From NCBI RefSeq assembly GCF_050379415.1, contig NZ_JBNRLS010000001.1, positions 930,001 through 994,000 on the forward strand: 64,000 bases of DNA, read 5' to 3'. Below, piece after piece: positions 42,514-50,726 of this stretch (positions are counted from its first letter, which is position 1; each line of letters begins with the position of its first letter). Position numbers and translations under genes: made by a program. The notes below the pieces were generated by a model. The model saw only the letters and a program-made list of their open reading frames with translations, searched no databases and was not told the DNA's origin. This DNA is from Marinobacter sp050379415 (GTDB taxonomy: Bacteria > Pseudomonadota > Gammaproteobacteria > Pseudomonadales > Oleiphilaceae).

Positions 42514-44214
42514 ATGACCGCCCGTCAGCCCAAGCCCGAAGTAAGCGCACCCTTCACCGGGGACCGCTACCTTGCGGTGACCCATGAAGTCACCAACCAG
42601 CCGCCAGCCCTGGAGAACTACAACCTGTTCGACCACGACCAGGCGCTCCGGGAGGCCGCGGAACGGGAAGGCGCCGGCCACGCCGTGGACACCCTGCGTG
42701 CCTTCGGCGACCTGGCGGGGAAGGCTGCCACCATCGATCTCGGCTTTCGCGCCAATGCCAACAAACCGGCCTTCAATACCCACGACCGCTTCGGCCATCG
42801 CATCGACGAAGTGGACTTCCACCCGTCCTACCACGAATTGATGCGCATCGCCCTGGAAAACGGCCTGCACAGCAGCCCCTGGACCAACCCCGGCACCGGC
42901 GCCCATGTTACCCGGGCCGCACAGTATTACATGCACTCCCAGGTCGAGGCGGCCCACTGCTGCCCGGTCACCATGACCTTTGCCGCCATCCCCTCGATCC
43001 GCAAACAACCGGAGCTGGCCCGGGAATGGGAACAGAAGATCCTGGCCAACAGCTACGATCCCCGCAACGTGCCACACACCGAAAAGAGTTCCGTCACCAT
43101 CGGCATGGCTATGACCGAGAAGCAGGGCGGCAGCGATGTCCGGGCCAACAGCACCCTTGCCTACCCGATCGGCACAGAAGGCCCCGGCCAGGCCTACGAA
43201 CTGGTGGGCCACAAGTGGTTCGTCTCTGCGCCCATGTGCGATGCCTTCCTGGTCCTGGCCCAGGCTCCGGGCGGATTGTCGTGCTTCCTGATGCCCCGCT
43301 GGCGCCCGGACGGTACCAAGAACCCGTGGCAGGTCCAGCGCCTGAAGAACAAGATGGGCAACATCGCCAACGCCTCCAGTGAAGCGGAACTTCGCGGCGC
43401 CCTGGCCTGGATGGTGGGCGAGGAAGGCCGAGGCGTTCCCACCATCATCGAGATGGTCGCCATGACCCGTTTCGACTGCATGATCGGCAGCTCTGCCGGC
43501 CTGCGCCAGGCCGTAGCGCAGGCTACCCACCACTGCCGTCATCGCAGCGCCTTCGGCAACCGTCTTATCGACCAGCCGCTGATGCAGAACGTCCTGGCCG
43601 ACCTCGCCCTGGAAAGTGAAGCGGCGCTGGCCTACACCATGCGCATCGCCCGCGCCCTGGACAACCAGGACCAGGAACACGAACGCCTGCTCGCCCGCCT
43701 GGCGACCCCGGTCGGCAAATACTGGATCTGCAAACGCACCCCCAACCACGCCTACGAGGCCATGGAATGCATCGGCGGCAGCGGCGTGATGGAAGACTGC
43801 ATCATGCCCCGCCTGTTCCGGGAATCCCCGGTCAACGCCATCTGGGAAGGCAGCGGCAACGTGCAATGCCTGGACACCCTCCGGGCCATGCAGAAAGAAC
43901 CCGACACCCTCGAGGCCTTCTTCCGCGAGGCCACCGAGGCCAAAGGCGCCGACGCCCGCTTCGACCGCTTCCTGGCACAGCTGCAGAACGACTTCGCCGA
44001 CATCAGCGATTTCCAGTACCGCGCCCGCAATCTGGTGGATCGCATGGCGCTGGCCATGCAAGCCTCACTGCTGATCCGCAATGCCCCCAGTGCGGTGGCC
44101 GACGCCTTCTGCGCCTCCCGACTGGAGAGCAACGGCGGCATGAACTACGGCAACCTGCCCTCGGGCACCGACGCCGCGGCCATTATCAAACGTGCCACCC
44201 CTGTAGTAGGCTAG
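42514..44214 (+). CDS. Acyl-CoA dehydrogenase, AidB/isovaleryl-CoA dehydrogenase-like
   Basis: A 566-aa flavoprotein. An N-terminal extension with YNLFDHDQALREA is typical of AidB-type proteins. FAD-contacting residues lie in VTIGMAMTEKQGGSDV, and the C-terminal helical domain contains MECIGGSGVMEDCIMPRLFR with the ACAD signature and YRESPVNAIWEGSGNV-like core. AidB binds DNA and protects against alkylation, but many relatives act as catabolic dehydrogenases. Beside a TetR gene a metabolic role is as likely. AGGAGG precedes the start at 42514. Confidence 0.87.
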   Translation: MTARQPKPEVSAPFTGDRYLAVTHEVTNQPPALENYNLFDHDQALREAAEREGAGHAVDTLRAFGDLAGKAATIDLGFRANANKPAFNTHDRFGHRIDEVDFHPSYHELMRIALENGLHSSPWTNPGTGAHVTRAAQYYMHSQVEAAHCCPVTMTFAAIPSIRKQPELAREWEQKILANSYDPRNVPHTEKSSVTIGMAMTEKQGGSDVRANSTLAYPIGTEGPGQAYELVGHKWFVSAPMCDAFLVLAQAPGGLSCFLMPRWRPDGTKNPWQVQRLKNKMGNIANASSEAELRGALAWMVGEEGRGVPTIIEMVAMTRFDCMIGSSAGLRQAVAQATHHCRHRSAFGNRLIDQPLMQNVLADLALESEAALAYTMRIARALDNQDQEHERLLARLATPVGKYWICKRTPNHAYEAMECIGGSGVMEDCIMPRLFRESPVNAIWEGSGNVQCLDTLRAMQKEPDTLEAFFREATEAKGADARFDRFLAQLQNDFADISDFQYRARNLVDRMALAMQASLLIRNAPSAVADAFCASRLESNGGMNYGNLPSGTDAAAIIKRATPVVG

Positions 44215-44241
44215 AGACAATAGAATCCAACCGAGAGATCC

Positions 44242-44435
44242 GGGAACCGGCGGGGAACCCCTTTCCATAACCTTGCGGAGCCATGGATGGCGGAGCAGAG
44301 CGTACAGGGGGGAAGCAGAGCGCTGATGAAGCGAAGCTTCATGCGATAGCAGAACGACAGCAATCTAGGATTGCTGGCTGGACCCCAGAGGGGTATTCAC
44401 AGCGTGTTTTGGAAAGGGGTTCCCCGTCGGTTCCT
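44242..44435 (-). repeat. Hairpin element C, expanded copy with interrupted loop
   Basis: Arms 44242-44267 and 44410-44435 are complementary at 24 of 26 positions and have their own sequence. The loop is 142 nt. On the minus strand it starts with CACGCTGTGAATAC and ends with CCCTGTACGCTCTGCTCCGC, then CATCCATGGCTCCGC. It is thus the element D loop split exactly inside its first hairpin. The insert contains three further palindromes: CCCC/GGGG near 44392, AGCAATC/GATTGCT at 44358-44374, and GATGAAGC/GCTTCATG near 44325-44344. It lies between the acyl-CoA dehydrogenase and DUF503 genes. Confidence 0.8.
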
Positions 44436-44447
44436 GCACCCAAGTCT

Positions 44448-44789
44448 ATGTCTGAAGCACTCAGAAAACTGCTCAACGAAAGCAACCGCCAGCAGCCCGT
44501 CATCACCCCCCATGTGGGCGTTATGACCCTGCACTTCCAGCTCTATGGCTGCGAAGACCTCAAAGCCAAACGCAAGGTGTTCACCGCACTGCGGGCCGTC
44601 TGGGGCAAAGAACCGGACCTGGCGGTGGCCGAGACCGCTGACCTTGAGGCCCTCGACTGCGCCACCTGGACCATCGCCGCCCTGGGCACCTCTTCCCAGC
44701 AGATCAGCCAACGCCTGGACCTGGTTGAAAAAGCAATCCAGGAACGCATTGATGCTGCCATACTGGAAGTGCAGCGCGAAATTCTCTGA
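44448..44789 (+). CDS. DUF503-like small protein
   Basis: A 113-aa protein matching the DUF503 pattern: GVMTLHFQLYGCEDLKAKRK, then VAETADLEALDCATWTIAAL and a C-terminal amphipathic helix. DUF503 (YlxP-like) proteins are small ferredoxin-fold proteins, sometimes near ribosome maturation genes; function is unclear. The frame is open far upstream through repeat element C, but the start at ATG 44448 is the first that begins outside the repeat and suits the family. No strong ribosome site is visible. Confidence 0.65.
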   Translation: MSEALRKLLNESNRQQPVITPHVGVMTLHFQLYGCEDLKAKRKVFTALRAVWGKEPDLAVAETADLEALDCATWTIAALGTSSQQISQRLDLVEKAIQERIDAAILEVQREIL

Positions 44790-44979
44790 TTCCCGGGGCT
44801 CCGTGGCAGTGGCGTGTGGCGCAGCCGCCTGCCAGGCCGTATACTACGCCCCCTCAGGGACGTCAGCGCACCTGCCAGATGCAGGTTTACAGTTTGCCAA
44901 TGCCGGACATGGATCCGGCCGAATCCGGGGGGCATCCGGAACCAGCCCCGCGGACGACCACTGATTCTGTGTGGTGCCT

Positions 44980-46656
44980 ATGACCGGAAAGAAAAAATCC
45001 GCCCAGGCCTCGGTCGAGGCGATGTACCGTGTATTCACCGTGCCCGAGGCACCGGAATCCACTCTCAGCCGAATCGACCAGGACATCTCCCGCAACCTTG
45101 CAGGCTTCCTGCAGGAGCACATCGTTGCGGTCGAACGGGACCTGTCGGAAGTCGAGAAAGACTTCGCCGAGTACAACATCCCGGAGAAACCCGTGTTCGT
45201 GTCCGAGCAGGCCCAGTTCCTGCTGGACAAGCTCGTGGCCAACTCGGTACACACCGCGTCCCCGGCCTTCATCGGGCACATGACCTCGGCGCTGCCCTAC
45301 TTCATGCTGCCGCTGTCCAAGATCATGATCGCCCTGAACCAGAACCTGGTGAAGACCGAAACCTCCAAGGCCTTTACGCCCATGGAGCGCCAGGTGCTGG
45401 GCATGATTCACCGGTTGGTGTACCAGGAAGACGGTTCCTTCTACCGCAAGTGGATGCACGACCCCCGCCACACCCTGGGTGTCATGTGCTCCGGCGGCAC
45501 CATTGCCAACCTGACTGCCCTGTGGGTCGCACGCAACCGCGCCTTCCCGGCGGAAGGTAGCTTCCGCGGTCTGCACCAGGAAGGTCTGTTCCGGGCCCTG
45601 AAATACTACGGTTATGAAGGTGCTGCCATCCTGGTGTCCCGCCGCGGCCACTACTCCCTGCGCAAGGCTGCCGACGTCCTCGGCCTCGGCCGCGATGCCC
45701 TGGTGCCGGTGGATACCGACGACGAGAACCGTCTTCAGCCGGATGCCCTGCGGGGCAAGTGTCTGGAATTGCAGAAGCAGAAGATCAAGGTCCTGGCCAT
45801 TTGTGGCGTGGCCGGCACCACCGAAACCGGCAATGTGGATCCGCTGGATGCCGTGGCCGACATAGCCCGGGAATTCGGCGCCCACTTCCACGTGGATGCC
45901 GCCTGGGGCGGGCCGACCCTGTTCTCCCGTACCTATAAGCCCCTGATGCGCGGCATCGAGAAGGCGGACTCGGTCACCTTCGACGCCCACAAACAGCTGT
46001 ACGTGCCCATGGGCGCCGGCCTGGTGGTGTTCAAGGACCCCACCCTGCCAACCGCGGTGGAACATCACGCCCAGTACATCATCCGTAAGGGCTCCCGGGA
46101 CCTGGGCAGCACCACCCTGGAAGGCTCCCGCCCGGGCATGTCCATGCTGATCCATTCCGGCCTGAAGATCCTCGGCCGCGAGGGCTACGAGATCCTGATC
46201 GACCAGGGTATCGAGAAGGCCCACACGTTTGCCGACATGATCAACGCCGAGGCGGATTTCGAACTGGTCACCAAGCCGGAGCTGAACATCCTCACCTACC
46301 GCTACTGCCCGGAGGACGTGCAGCAGGCGCTTGCGGTGGCGGATGAGCTACAGGCGGAAAAGCTGAACACCTGCCTGAACCGGATCACCAAGTTTATCCA
46401 GAAAACCCAGCGGGAGCGGGGCAAGGCGTTCGTCTCCCGGACCCGGCTGGAGCCGGCCCGTTACTACCACTTCCCGTGTATCGTTTTCCGGGTGGTGCTG
46501 GCCAATCCGCTGACCACCAGGGAAATCCTGTCGGATATTCTGAAAGAACAGCGGGAGCTGTCGAAAGACGAAGGGATTTCTGACGAGATGACGATCCTGC
46601 ACCAGATGGCCGACGCGGTTCTCAAGCAACACGAGCCGAGCGCACGACAGGCCTGA
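44980..46656 (+). CDS. panP: PLP-dependent aspartate 1-decarboxylase PanP
   Basis: A 558-aa group II amino-acid decarboxylase. The PLP-binding Lys is in TFDAHKQLYVPMGAG. The Asp and His that contact the cofactor lie in HFHVDAAWGGPTL and in MCSGGTIANLTALW. Length and sequence fit PanP, which makes beta-alanine for pantothenate and coenzyme A in bacteria lacking the pyruvoyl enzyme PanD. coaBC and coaD elsewhere in the window belong to the same pathway. A GTG at 44971 is the alternative start. The 190 bases upstream include a TATACT at 44840-44845 that may be a -10 box. Confidence 0.85.
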   Translation: MTGKKKSAQASVEAMYRVFTVPEAPESTLSRIDQDISRNLAGFLQEHIVAVERDLSEVEKDFAEYNIPEKPVFVSEQAQFLLDKLVANSVHTASPAFIGHMTSALPYFMLPLSKIMIALNQNLVKTETSKAFTPMERQVLGMIHRLVYQEDGSFYRKWMHDPRHTLGVMCSGGTIANLTALWVARNRAFPAEGSFRGLHQEGLFRALKYYGYEGAAILVSRRGHYSLRKAADVLGLGRDALVPVDTDDENRLQPDALRGKCLELQKQKIKVLAICGVAGTTETGNVDPLDAVADIAREFGAHFHVDAAWGGPTLFSRTYKPLMRGIEKADSVTFDAHKQLYVPMGAGLVVFKDPTLPTAVEHHAQYIIRKGSRDLGSTTLEGSRPGMSMLIHSGLKILGREGYEILIDQGIEKAHTFADMINAEADFELVTKPELNILTYRYCPEDVQQALAVADELQAEKLNTCLNRITKFIQKTQRERGKAFVSRTRLEPARYYHFPCIVFRVVLANPLTTREILSDILKEQRELSKDEGISDEMTILHQMADAVLKQHEPSARQA

Positions 46657-46714
46657 GGTCTGGGGTGCTAGACAGGCTTCAAGGCAAGGGGGTTAACCTA
46701 AGTCCGCGTGAAAA

Positions 46715-46807
46715 GGGGAGGGATCTCCCAAAACACGCTGTGAATACGTCCCTGTACGCTCGGCTCCGCCATCCATGGCTCCGCACGGTTTTGGGAGATC
46801 CCTCCCC
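46715..46807 (+). repeat. Hairpin element D (conserved loop, private arms)
   Basis: Perfect 20-bp arms, GGGGAGGGATCTCCCAAAAC at 46715-46734 and its exact complement at 46788-46807, enclose a 53-nt loop that looks like the complete family core. The first hairpin is TAC-GTCCCT-GTA (46745-46756). The second contains GCCATCCATGGC (46768-46779) between two CTCCGC repeats. It lies between the convergent panP gene and the small gene at 46890. The core reads on the plus strand. Confidence 0.88.
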
Positions 46808-46889
46808 CTTCCCCGCTCCGAGGTTCAGTCAGACCAATCGTGCGCATTCGGCCCTGGCCAGACATTACGAAGGTCTCGCAATATCTTGA

Positions 46890-47156
46890 TCAGTAAAGCG
46901 CCTCTTCGTCATCCAGCACATCGTGGATGATATCCAGGAACATCCGGTCCGCCTCGCTCCAGTTCTCCGGAATCCGGATATTGGTGCTGGCACTGATTTC
47001 CTCGGCAATCAGCTCGTTGGCGTTGGGCTGGCCGCGGTGTTTGCGGGCGATTTCCATGGACTTCACGGCAATGGTCGGATCGCTGAGCACCTTCTTGATG
47101 AAGGTCCTCAGCTCGTCAATCATCTTAGCCTGACGGCTTTCAACGGATGAACTCAT
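46890..47156 (-). CDS. Conserved hypothetical small protein
   Basis: An 88-aa, mostly helical, acidic cytosolic protein with no signal or membrane segment. I do not recognise the family. MIDELRTFIKKVLSDPTIAV and the C-terminal WSEADRMFLDIIHDVLDDEE are its most ordered stretches. A GGGGAGTGAAGT precedes the ATG at 47156. It follows the Pit phosphate transporter gene's 3' end on the same strand (88-base gap). No metal or catalytic motif is visible. Confidence 0.7.
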   Translation of the reverse strand: MSSSVESRQAKMIDELRTFIKKVLSDPTIAVKSMEIARKHRGQPNANELIAEEISASTNIRIPENWSEADRMFLDIIHDVLDDEEALY

Positions 47157-47244
47157 ACTTCACTCCCCGGACAGATAGGCTCGGGGGCGAGACACCCCCT
47201 TTTTCAGATAGTATGACCAAACTCGGTTTAGACAACCAGCCCGG

Positions 47245-48807
47245 TCAGATCAACAAGCCCCGGAGGGTAAAGAACAGGATCGCGGCCATGATGGCAGAGG
47301 CCGGCACGGTAATGATCCAGGCTGCGGCAATCTTTACCAGGTGTGAACGCTTGACCATTTCTTCCCTGTAAATCTTCTTCAGGCGCTTGCGCTCGGACTT
47401 GGACAGCGGCACCTGCTGCTTCTGTTTCTTGGCCTGCTTGAGCAGGCTCTCCATCTCTTCCACCGAGGCATTGCGGAAGTCGTCCAGGAACGGTTTGAGA
47501 CGCTCCTGCTCATCCGGGTCGTGGTGCTCGATGATCTTGTGCAGCTGGGTGGCGTAATTGCGCTTCAGGTATTCACGCAGGAAACCGACACCGAAGACAC
47601 CACCGATGGCGATGTGGGTGGAACTAACCGGCAGCCCCAGCTGGGACGCCAGGATCACGGTCAGTGCCGCAGAGAGGGCTATACAGAACGCCCGGGTCTT
47701 GTCCAGTTCGGTGATCTCGCTGCCCACGGTCTTGATCAGGCGTGGGCCGAACAGCATCAGGCCGACGGCAATACCCAGGGCCCCGACCATCATCACCCAC
47801 AGGGGGATACTGGCGGAGGCGACGACAGCGCCGGCGGACAGGGCATCGTTGATGGCTGCCAGCGGGCCGATGGCGTTGGCCACGTCATTGGCACCGTGGG
47901 CGAAGCTGAGCAGGGCAGCGGCGAAGATCAGTGGCCAGGTGAAGAGAGTGTTTACCCCGGCGGAGCTGTTCTCCATGGTGGAGGCCTTCCGGCCGACGAG
48001 GGTACGAACAATCACAAACACCACCGCGGCCGCGACCAGGCCCACCAGGGAAGCCTCGAGGAAGTCCACCTTGATGACTTTCTTGACGCCCTTGATCATC
48101 AGGTAGGTGCCGAACGCCCAGGCCATGATGGCCACCAGCCAGGGGACAAAGGTGCGGGCCGCCGGCACCACGTCTTGGCGGTAGAGCACGGTTTTCTTGA
48201 TGGCGAACAGAAACAGGGCCGCAAGCGCCCCGCCGAGGACCGGCGAGATCACCCAACTGGCGGCAATTTTGCCCATGACCGCCCAGTCGGCAATGCCCCA
48301 GCCACCGGCGGCAATACCAGCCCCAAGGACACCGCCAACAATGGAATGGGTGGTGGATACCGGCGCGCCCATCCAGGTGGCCAGATTCAGCCACAGGGCA
48401 CCGGCCAGAAGTGCCGCGGTCATCAGCCAGATAAACGCCCGACCATCATCCAGACTGGACGGATCGATGATACCCCCCTTGATGGTGGACACCACATTGC
48501 CCCCGGCAATCAGCGCGCCGCCAGCCTCGAAGACTGCAGCCAGAAGGACTGCCGCCCCCAGGGACAGCGCTCCGGAGCCCACGGCCGGGCCCACGTTGTT
48601 GGCGACATCATTTGCACCGATGTTGATCGCCATGTAACCGCCTATGACAGCCGCAGCCATCAACAGCATGCTGCCGGGCATTCCATCGCTGAAAGAACCA
48701 ACAGTCAGCCAGATGCCGAGAAGAAACAGCAGGCTGATTCCGACCCTGTATCTTTCCGTGGAAGGGCTGGTGAGGACGGTATCCAGGAATCCGGTTGAAC
48801 GGGCCAT
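47245..48807 (-). CDS. Inorganic phosphate transporter, PiT family
   Basis: A 520-aa membrane protein with about ten transmembrane helices and two PHO4 signatures, GANDVANNVGPAVGSGAL and HGANDVANAIGPLAAINDAL. These duplicated GANDVANA motifs define PiT carriers, which import metal-phosphate with protons or sodium. A charged cytoplasmic region (KAKKQKQQVPLSKSERKRLK) near residue 470 precedes the last helix, an insertion common in marine gammaproteobacteria. No PhoU gene adjoins it. Confidence 0.93.
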   Translation of the reverse strand: MARSTGFLDTVLTSPSTERYRVGISLLFLLGIWLTVGSFSDGMPGSMLLMAAAVIGGYMAINIGANDVANNVGPAVGSGALSLGAAVLLAAVFEAGGALIAGGNVVSTIKGGIIDPSSLDDGRAFIWLMTAALLAGALWLNLATWMGAPVSTTHSIVGGVLGAGIAAGGWGIADWAVMGKIAASWVISPVLGGALAALFLFAIKKTVLYRQDVVPAARTFVPWLVAIMAWAFGTYLMIKGVKKVIKVDFLEASLVGLVAAAVVFVIVRTLVGRKASTMENSSAGVNTLFTWPLIFAAALLSFAHGANDVANAIGPLAAINDALSAGAVVASASIPLWVMMVGALGIAVGLMLFGPRLIKTVGSEITELDKTRAFCIALSAALTVILASQLGLPVSSTHIAIGGVFGVGFLREYLKRNYATQLHKIIEHHDPDEQERLKPFLDDFRNASVEEMESLLKQAKKQKQQVPLSKSERKRLKKIYREEMVKRSHLVKIAAAWIITVPASAIMAAILFFTLRGLLI

Positions 48808-48862
48808 AACAGATCAGGTCTCATTTGGTCAGAATGTAATCAGGCCGGTGGGCCGCGCGGCA

Positions 48863-48890
48863 ACTATAATTTTTTTGTCACGAAATTGAA
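48863..48890 (-). promoter_or_regulatory. Possible promoter of the Pit transporter gene
   Basis: On the minus strand TTCAAT (48885-48890) and TATAGT (48863-48868) are separated by 16 bases, about 55 bases before the start. There is only one TTCGTGACA-like half-site, so no convincing Pho box. Confidence 0.35.
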
Positions 48891-49012
48891 ACCTGACCGT
48901 CATGTGGATACGCAGCATCCGCAAGTGTGATCCAGGACCGCGAATGCACAACAGATTGGCGCATAATGGCCAGATATGACGCCAAAAAATACAATAAAAT
49001 CCTGAACTCCCT

Positions 49013-50116
49013 ATGAGCCAGCCCCAGTCAATCAGTCACCAGGCTGCCGGTGCACGCGAGGATGCGCAGGTATCGCGGTTACTGACATGGCTATCATCCG
49101 CGGCCATCGTCTTCCTGCTGGGTATCGGTCTGAAGGCGTGGTACTCAGCGCACACGCTGCATGCCTGGGTGCTCTGGTCCTGCTCCGTTCTGGTGGGCCT
49201 GAACATGGTGTACTTTGCCTTCAGCGGCAACGGGGCGCGCCAGAAAGGCGGCCTGATTGTGGTGGTGGGCCTGCTGTTCGTGTACCTGATTGCCTCGGGC
49301 GGCGAGAGCAACACCGGCCCACTCTGGTTCTACGTCTTTCCGCCCCTGCTGTTTTTCCTGACCAACCTGAAAGCCGGCACGGCGGTCCTGCTTGTTTGTT
49401 ACCTGGTTGCCGCCGTGGTGTTCCAGTTCCCCGATCTGCCGTTCATCACTGCGGAGTATTCCAGTGACTTCAAGATCCGCTTCTTTGCCACCCTCACTTT
49501 CGAGTCCATCTTCTGCTTCGTACTGGAAGCCGGGCGGCTGAAGGCCCGCAATGAATTGCTGGAACTGGTGGTGACCCACGAGCATGCTGCCAGGACCGAC
49601 GAACTGACCGGCCTGTCAAACCGGCGGGACATGCAACACCGGCTGGTCAGCGAATTTTCCCGGTACCAACGTGCCGGACACCATTTCTCCATCGTGCTGA
49701 TCGACCTGGATCTGTTCAAGACCATCAACGACGACTACGGCCATGACGCCGGAGACGCCGTTCTGCGCCAGTTTTCGGCCCTGGTGCAGGATGTTATCCG
49801 CCAGACCGACGTGGCCGCCCGCTGGGGCGGCGAAGAATTCCTCCTGTTGCTTCCGGATACCTCCCTGCTGCAGGCTCTTACCCTGGCCGAACGGTTGCGG
49901 GCGGAGGTGGCCGAGGCCAGGTTCGGCTTCAAGAATCACCACCTGCCGGTGACCATCAGTGCCGGGGTCTGCTCCATCGCCAAGGCCGCCTCCATCGATG
50001 ATCTGCTGAAACAGGCTGATCTCAACCTCTATAACGCCAAGGACGCAGGCCGCAACCGCATCGCACCCAGAGTTCGCAGCCGGAGCGAAGACCACCCCGT
50101 GGGTTCGCCTTCTTGA
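49013..50116 (+). CDS. Membrane-bound diguanylate cyclase
   Basis: A 367-aa enzyme making cyclic-di-GMP from two GTP. Five to six transmembrane helices fill residues about 25-175 (WLSSAAIVFLLGIGLKAW onward). The GGDEF domain runs from about residue 195, beginning DELTGLSNRRDMQHR; the active site is RWGGEEFLLLLP. The inhibitory I-site RQTD sits five residues before GGEEF, so product feedback is expected. No separate sensor domain is visible; the membrane part resembles MASE-type sensors. Confidence 0.93.
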   Translation: MSQPQSISHQAAGAREDAQVSRLLTWLSSAAIVFLLGIGLKAWYSAHTLHAWVLWSCSVLVGLNMVYFAFSGNGARQKGGLIVVVGLLFVYLIASGGESNTGPLWFYVFPPLLFFLTNLKAGTAVLLVCYLVAAVVFQFPDLPFITAEYSSDFKIRFFATLTFESIFCFVLEAGRLKARNELLELVVTHEHAARTDELTGLSNRRDMQHRLVSEFSRYQRAGHHFSIVLIDLDLFKTINDDYGHDAGDAVLRQFSALVQDVIRQTDVAARWGGEEFLLLLPDTSLLQALTLAERLRAEVAEARFGFKNHHLPVTISAGVCSIAKAASIDDLLKQADLNLYNAKDAGRNRIAPRVRSRSEDHPVGSPS

Positions 50117-50194
50117 GACCGTGCATCTCGCTCGCTATGATCAGGCGCGACTCGGGTACAAGGCCCGAATACGCCAACATTCACAGGACTCACA

Positions 50195-50641
50195 ATGACA
50201 GCGATACGCATTCTGGTCGGGAGCGTTTACGGCGGTGCCCTGATGACCGCACGGGAGATCCGGAAGAAACTCGAGGCGGAAGGCCATCAGGTCTCCGTGC
50301 TGGAGAACCCGAAACTCTCCGACATCACGACCAATGACGAGCCTTTGCTGGTCTGCACCTCGACCACGGGCCAGGGCGAGATCCCGGAGAACCTGCTGCA
50401 CTTCTATGTGGAGTTGAGAGAGCAACTACCGCAGCAACCCGGGCGCCCCTTTGGCATCATCGTGCTCGGAGACAGCTCCTACGGCGACACCTTCTGCGGA
50501 GCCGGCGAGCTGATAGAGGAAGCCTTGTACGAGACCGCCGCCCGGAAAGTGGGAGACACCCTGCGCATCGATGCCATGGAAACCCTGGAGCCGGAAAGCG
50601 AAGCACTGCCCTGGGTCAGCAACTGGATCCGGCAACTCTGA
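50195..50641 (+). CDS. Flavodoxin (MioC-like)
   Basis: A 148-aa FMN protein. The phosphate-binding loop is VGSVYGGALMTA, where classical flavodoxins have a (S/T)xTGxT loop. The FMN-ring loops are CTSTTGQGEIPEN and LGDSSYGDTFCGAG. Length and lack of a long-chain insert fit MioC/short-chain flavodoxins, which transfer electrons to enzymes such as biotin synthase. It stands alone between two cyclic-di-GMP genes. Confidence 0.9.
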   Translation: MTAIRILVGSVYGGALMTAREIRKKLEAEGHQVSVLENPKLSDITTNDEPLLVCTSTTGQGEIPENLLHFYVELREQLPQQPGRPFGIIVLGDSSYGDTFCGAGELIEEALYETAARKVGDTLRIDAMETLEPESEALPWVSNWIRQL

Positions 50642-50726
50642 GCGGATTCTGCTAACGCAGCGAAGGCCGATCCGGCGCTTGAGCCACCGGTAACGACGGG
50701 TCATACTCGGGAGACAACGATAAGAA

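Noticed and set aside
42337..44061. A 574-codon open frame antisense to the acyl-CoA dehydrogenase gene
   Set aside because: The plus-strand frame encodes an intact AidB-type protein with all motifs. The antisense frame is rich in Gly/Val/His, typical of GC-skew mirror frames, and has no recognisable domain.
33177..46889. Transposon or integron interpretation of the region holding the four hairpin elements
   Set aside because: No transposase, integrase, target-site duplication or shared terminal repeat is visible, and the genes between the elements are ordinary core genes.
47521..48798. A 425-codon open frame antisense to the Pit transporter
   Set aside because: The Pit protein is unmistakable on the minus strand, and the plus frame is low-complexity Gly/His/Asp-rich.
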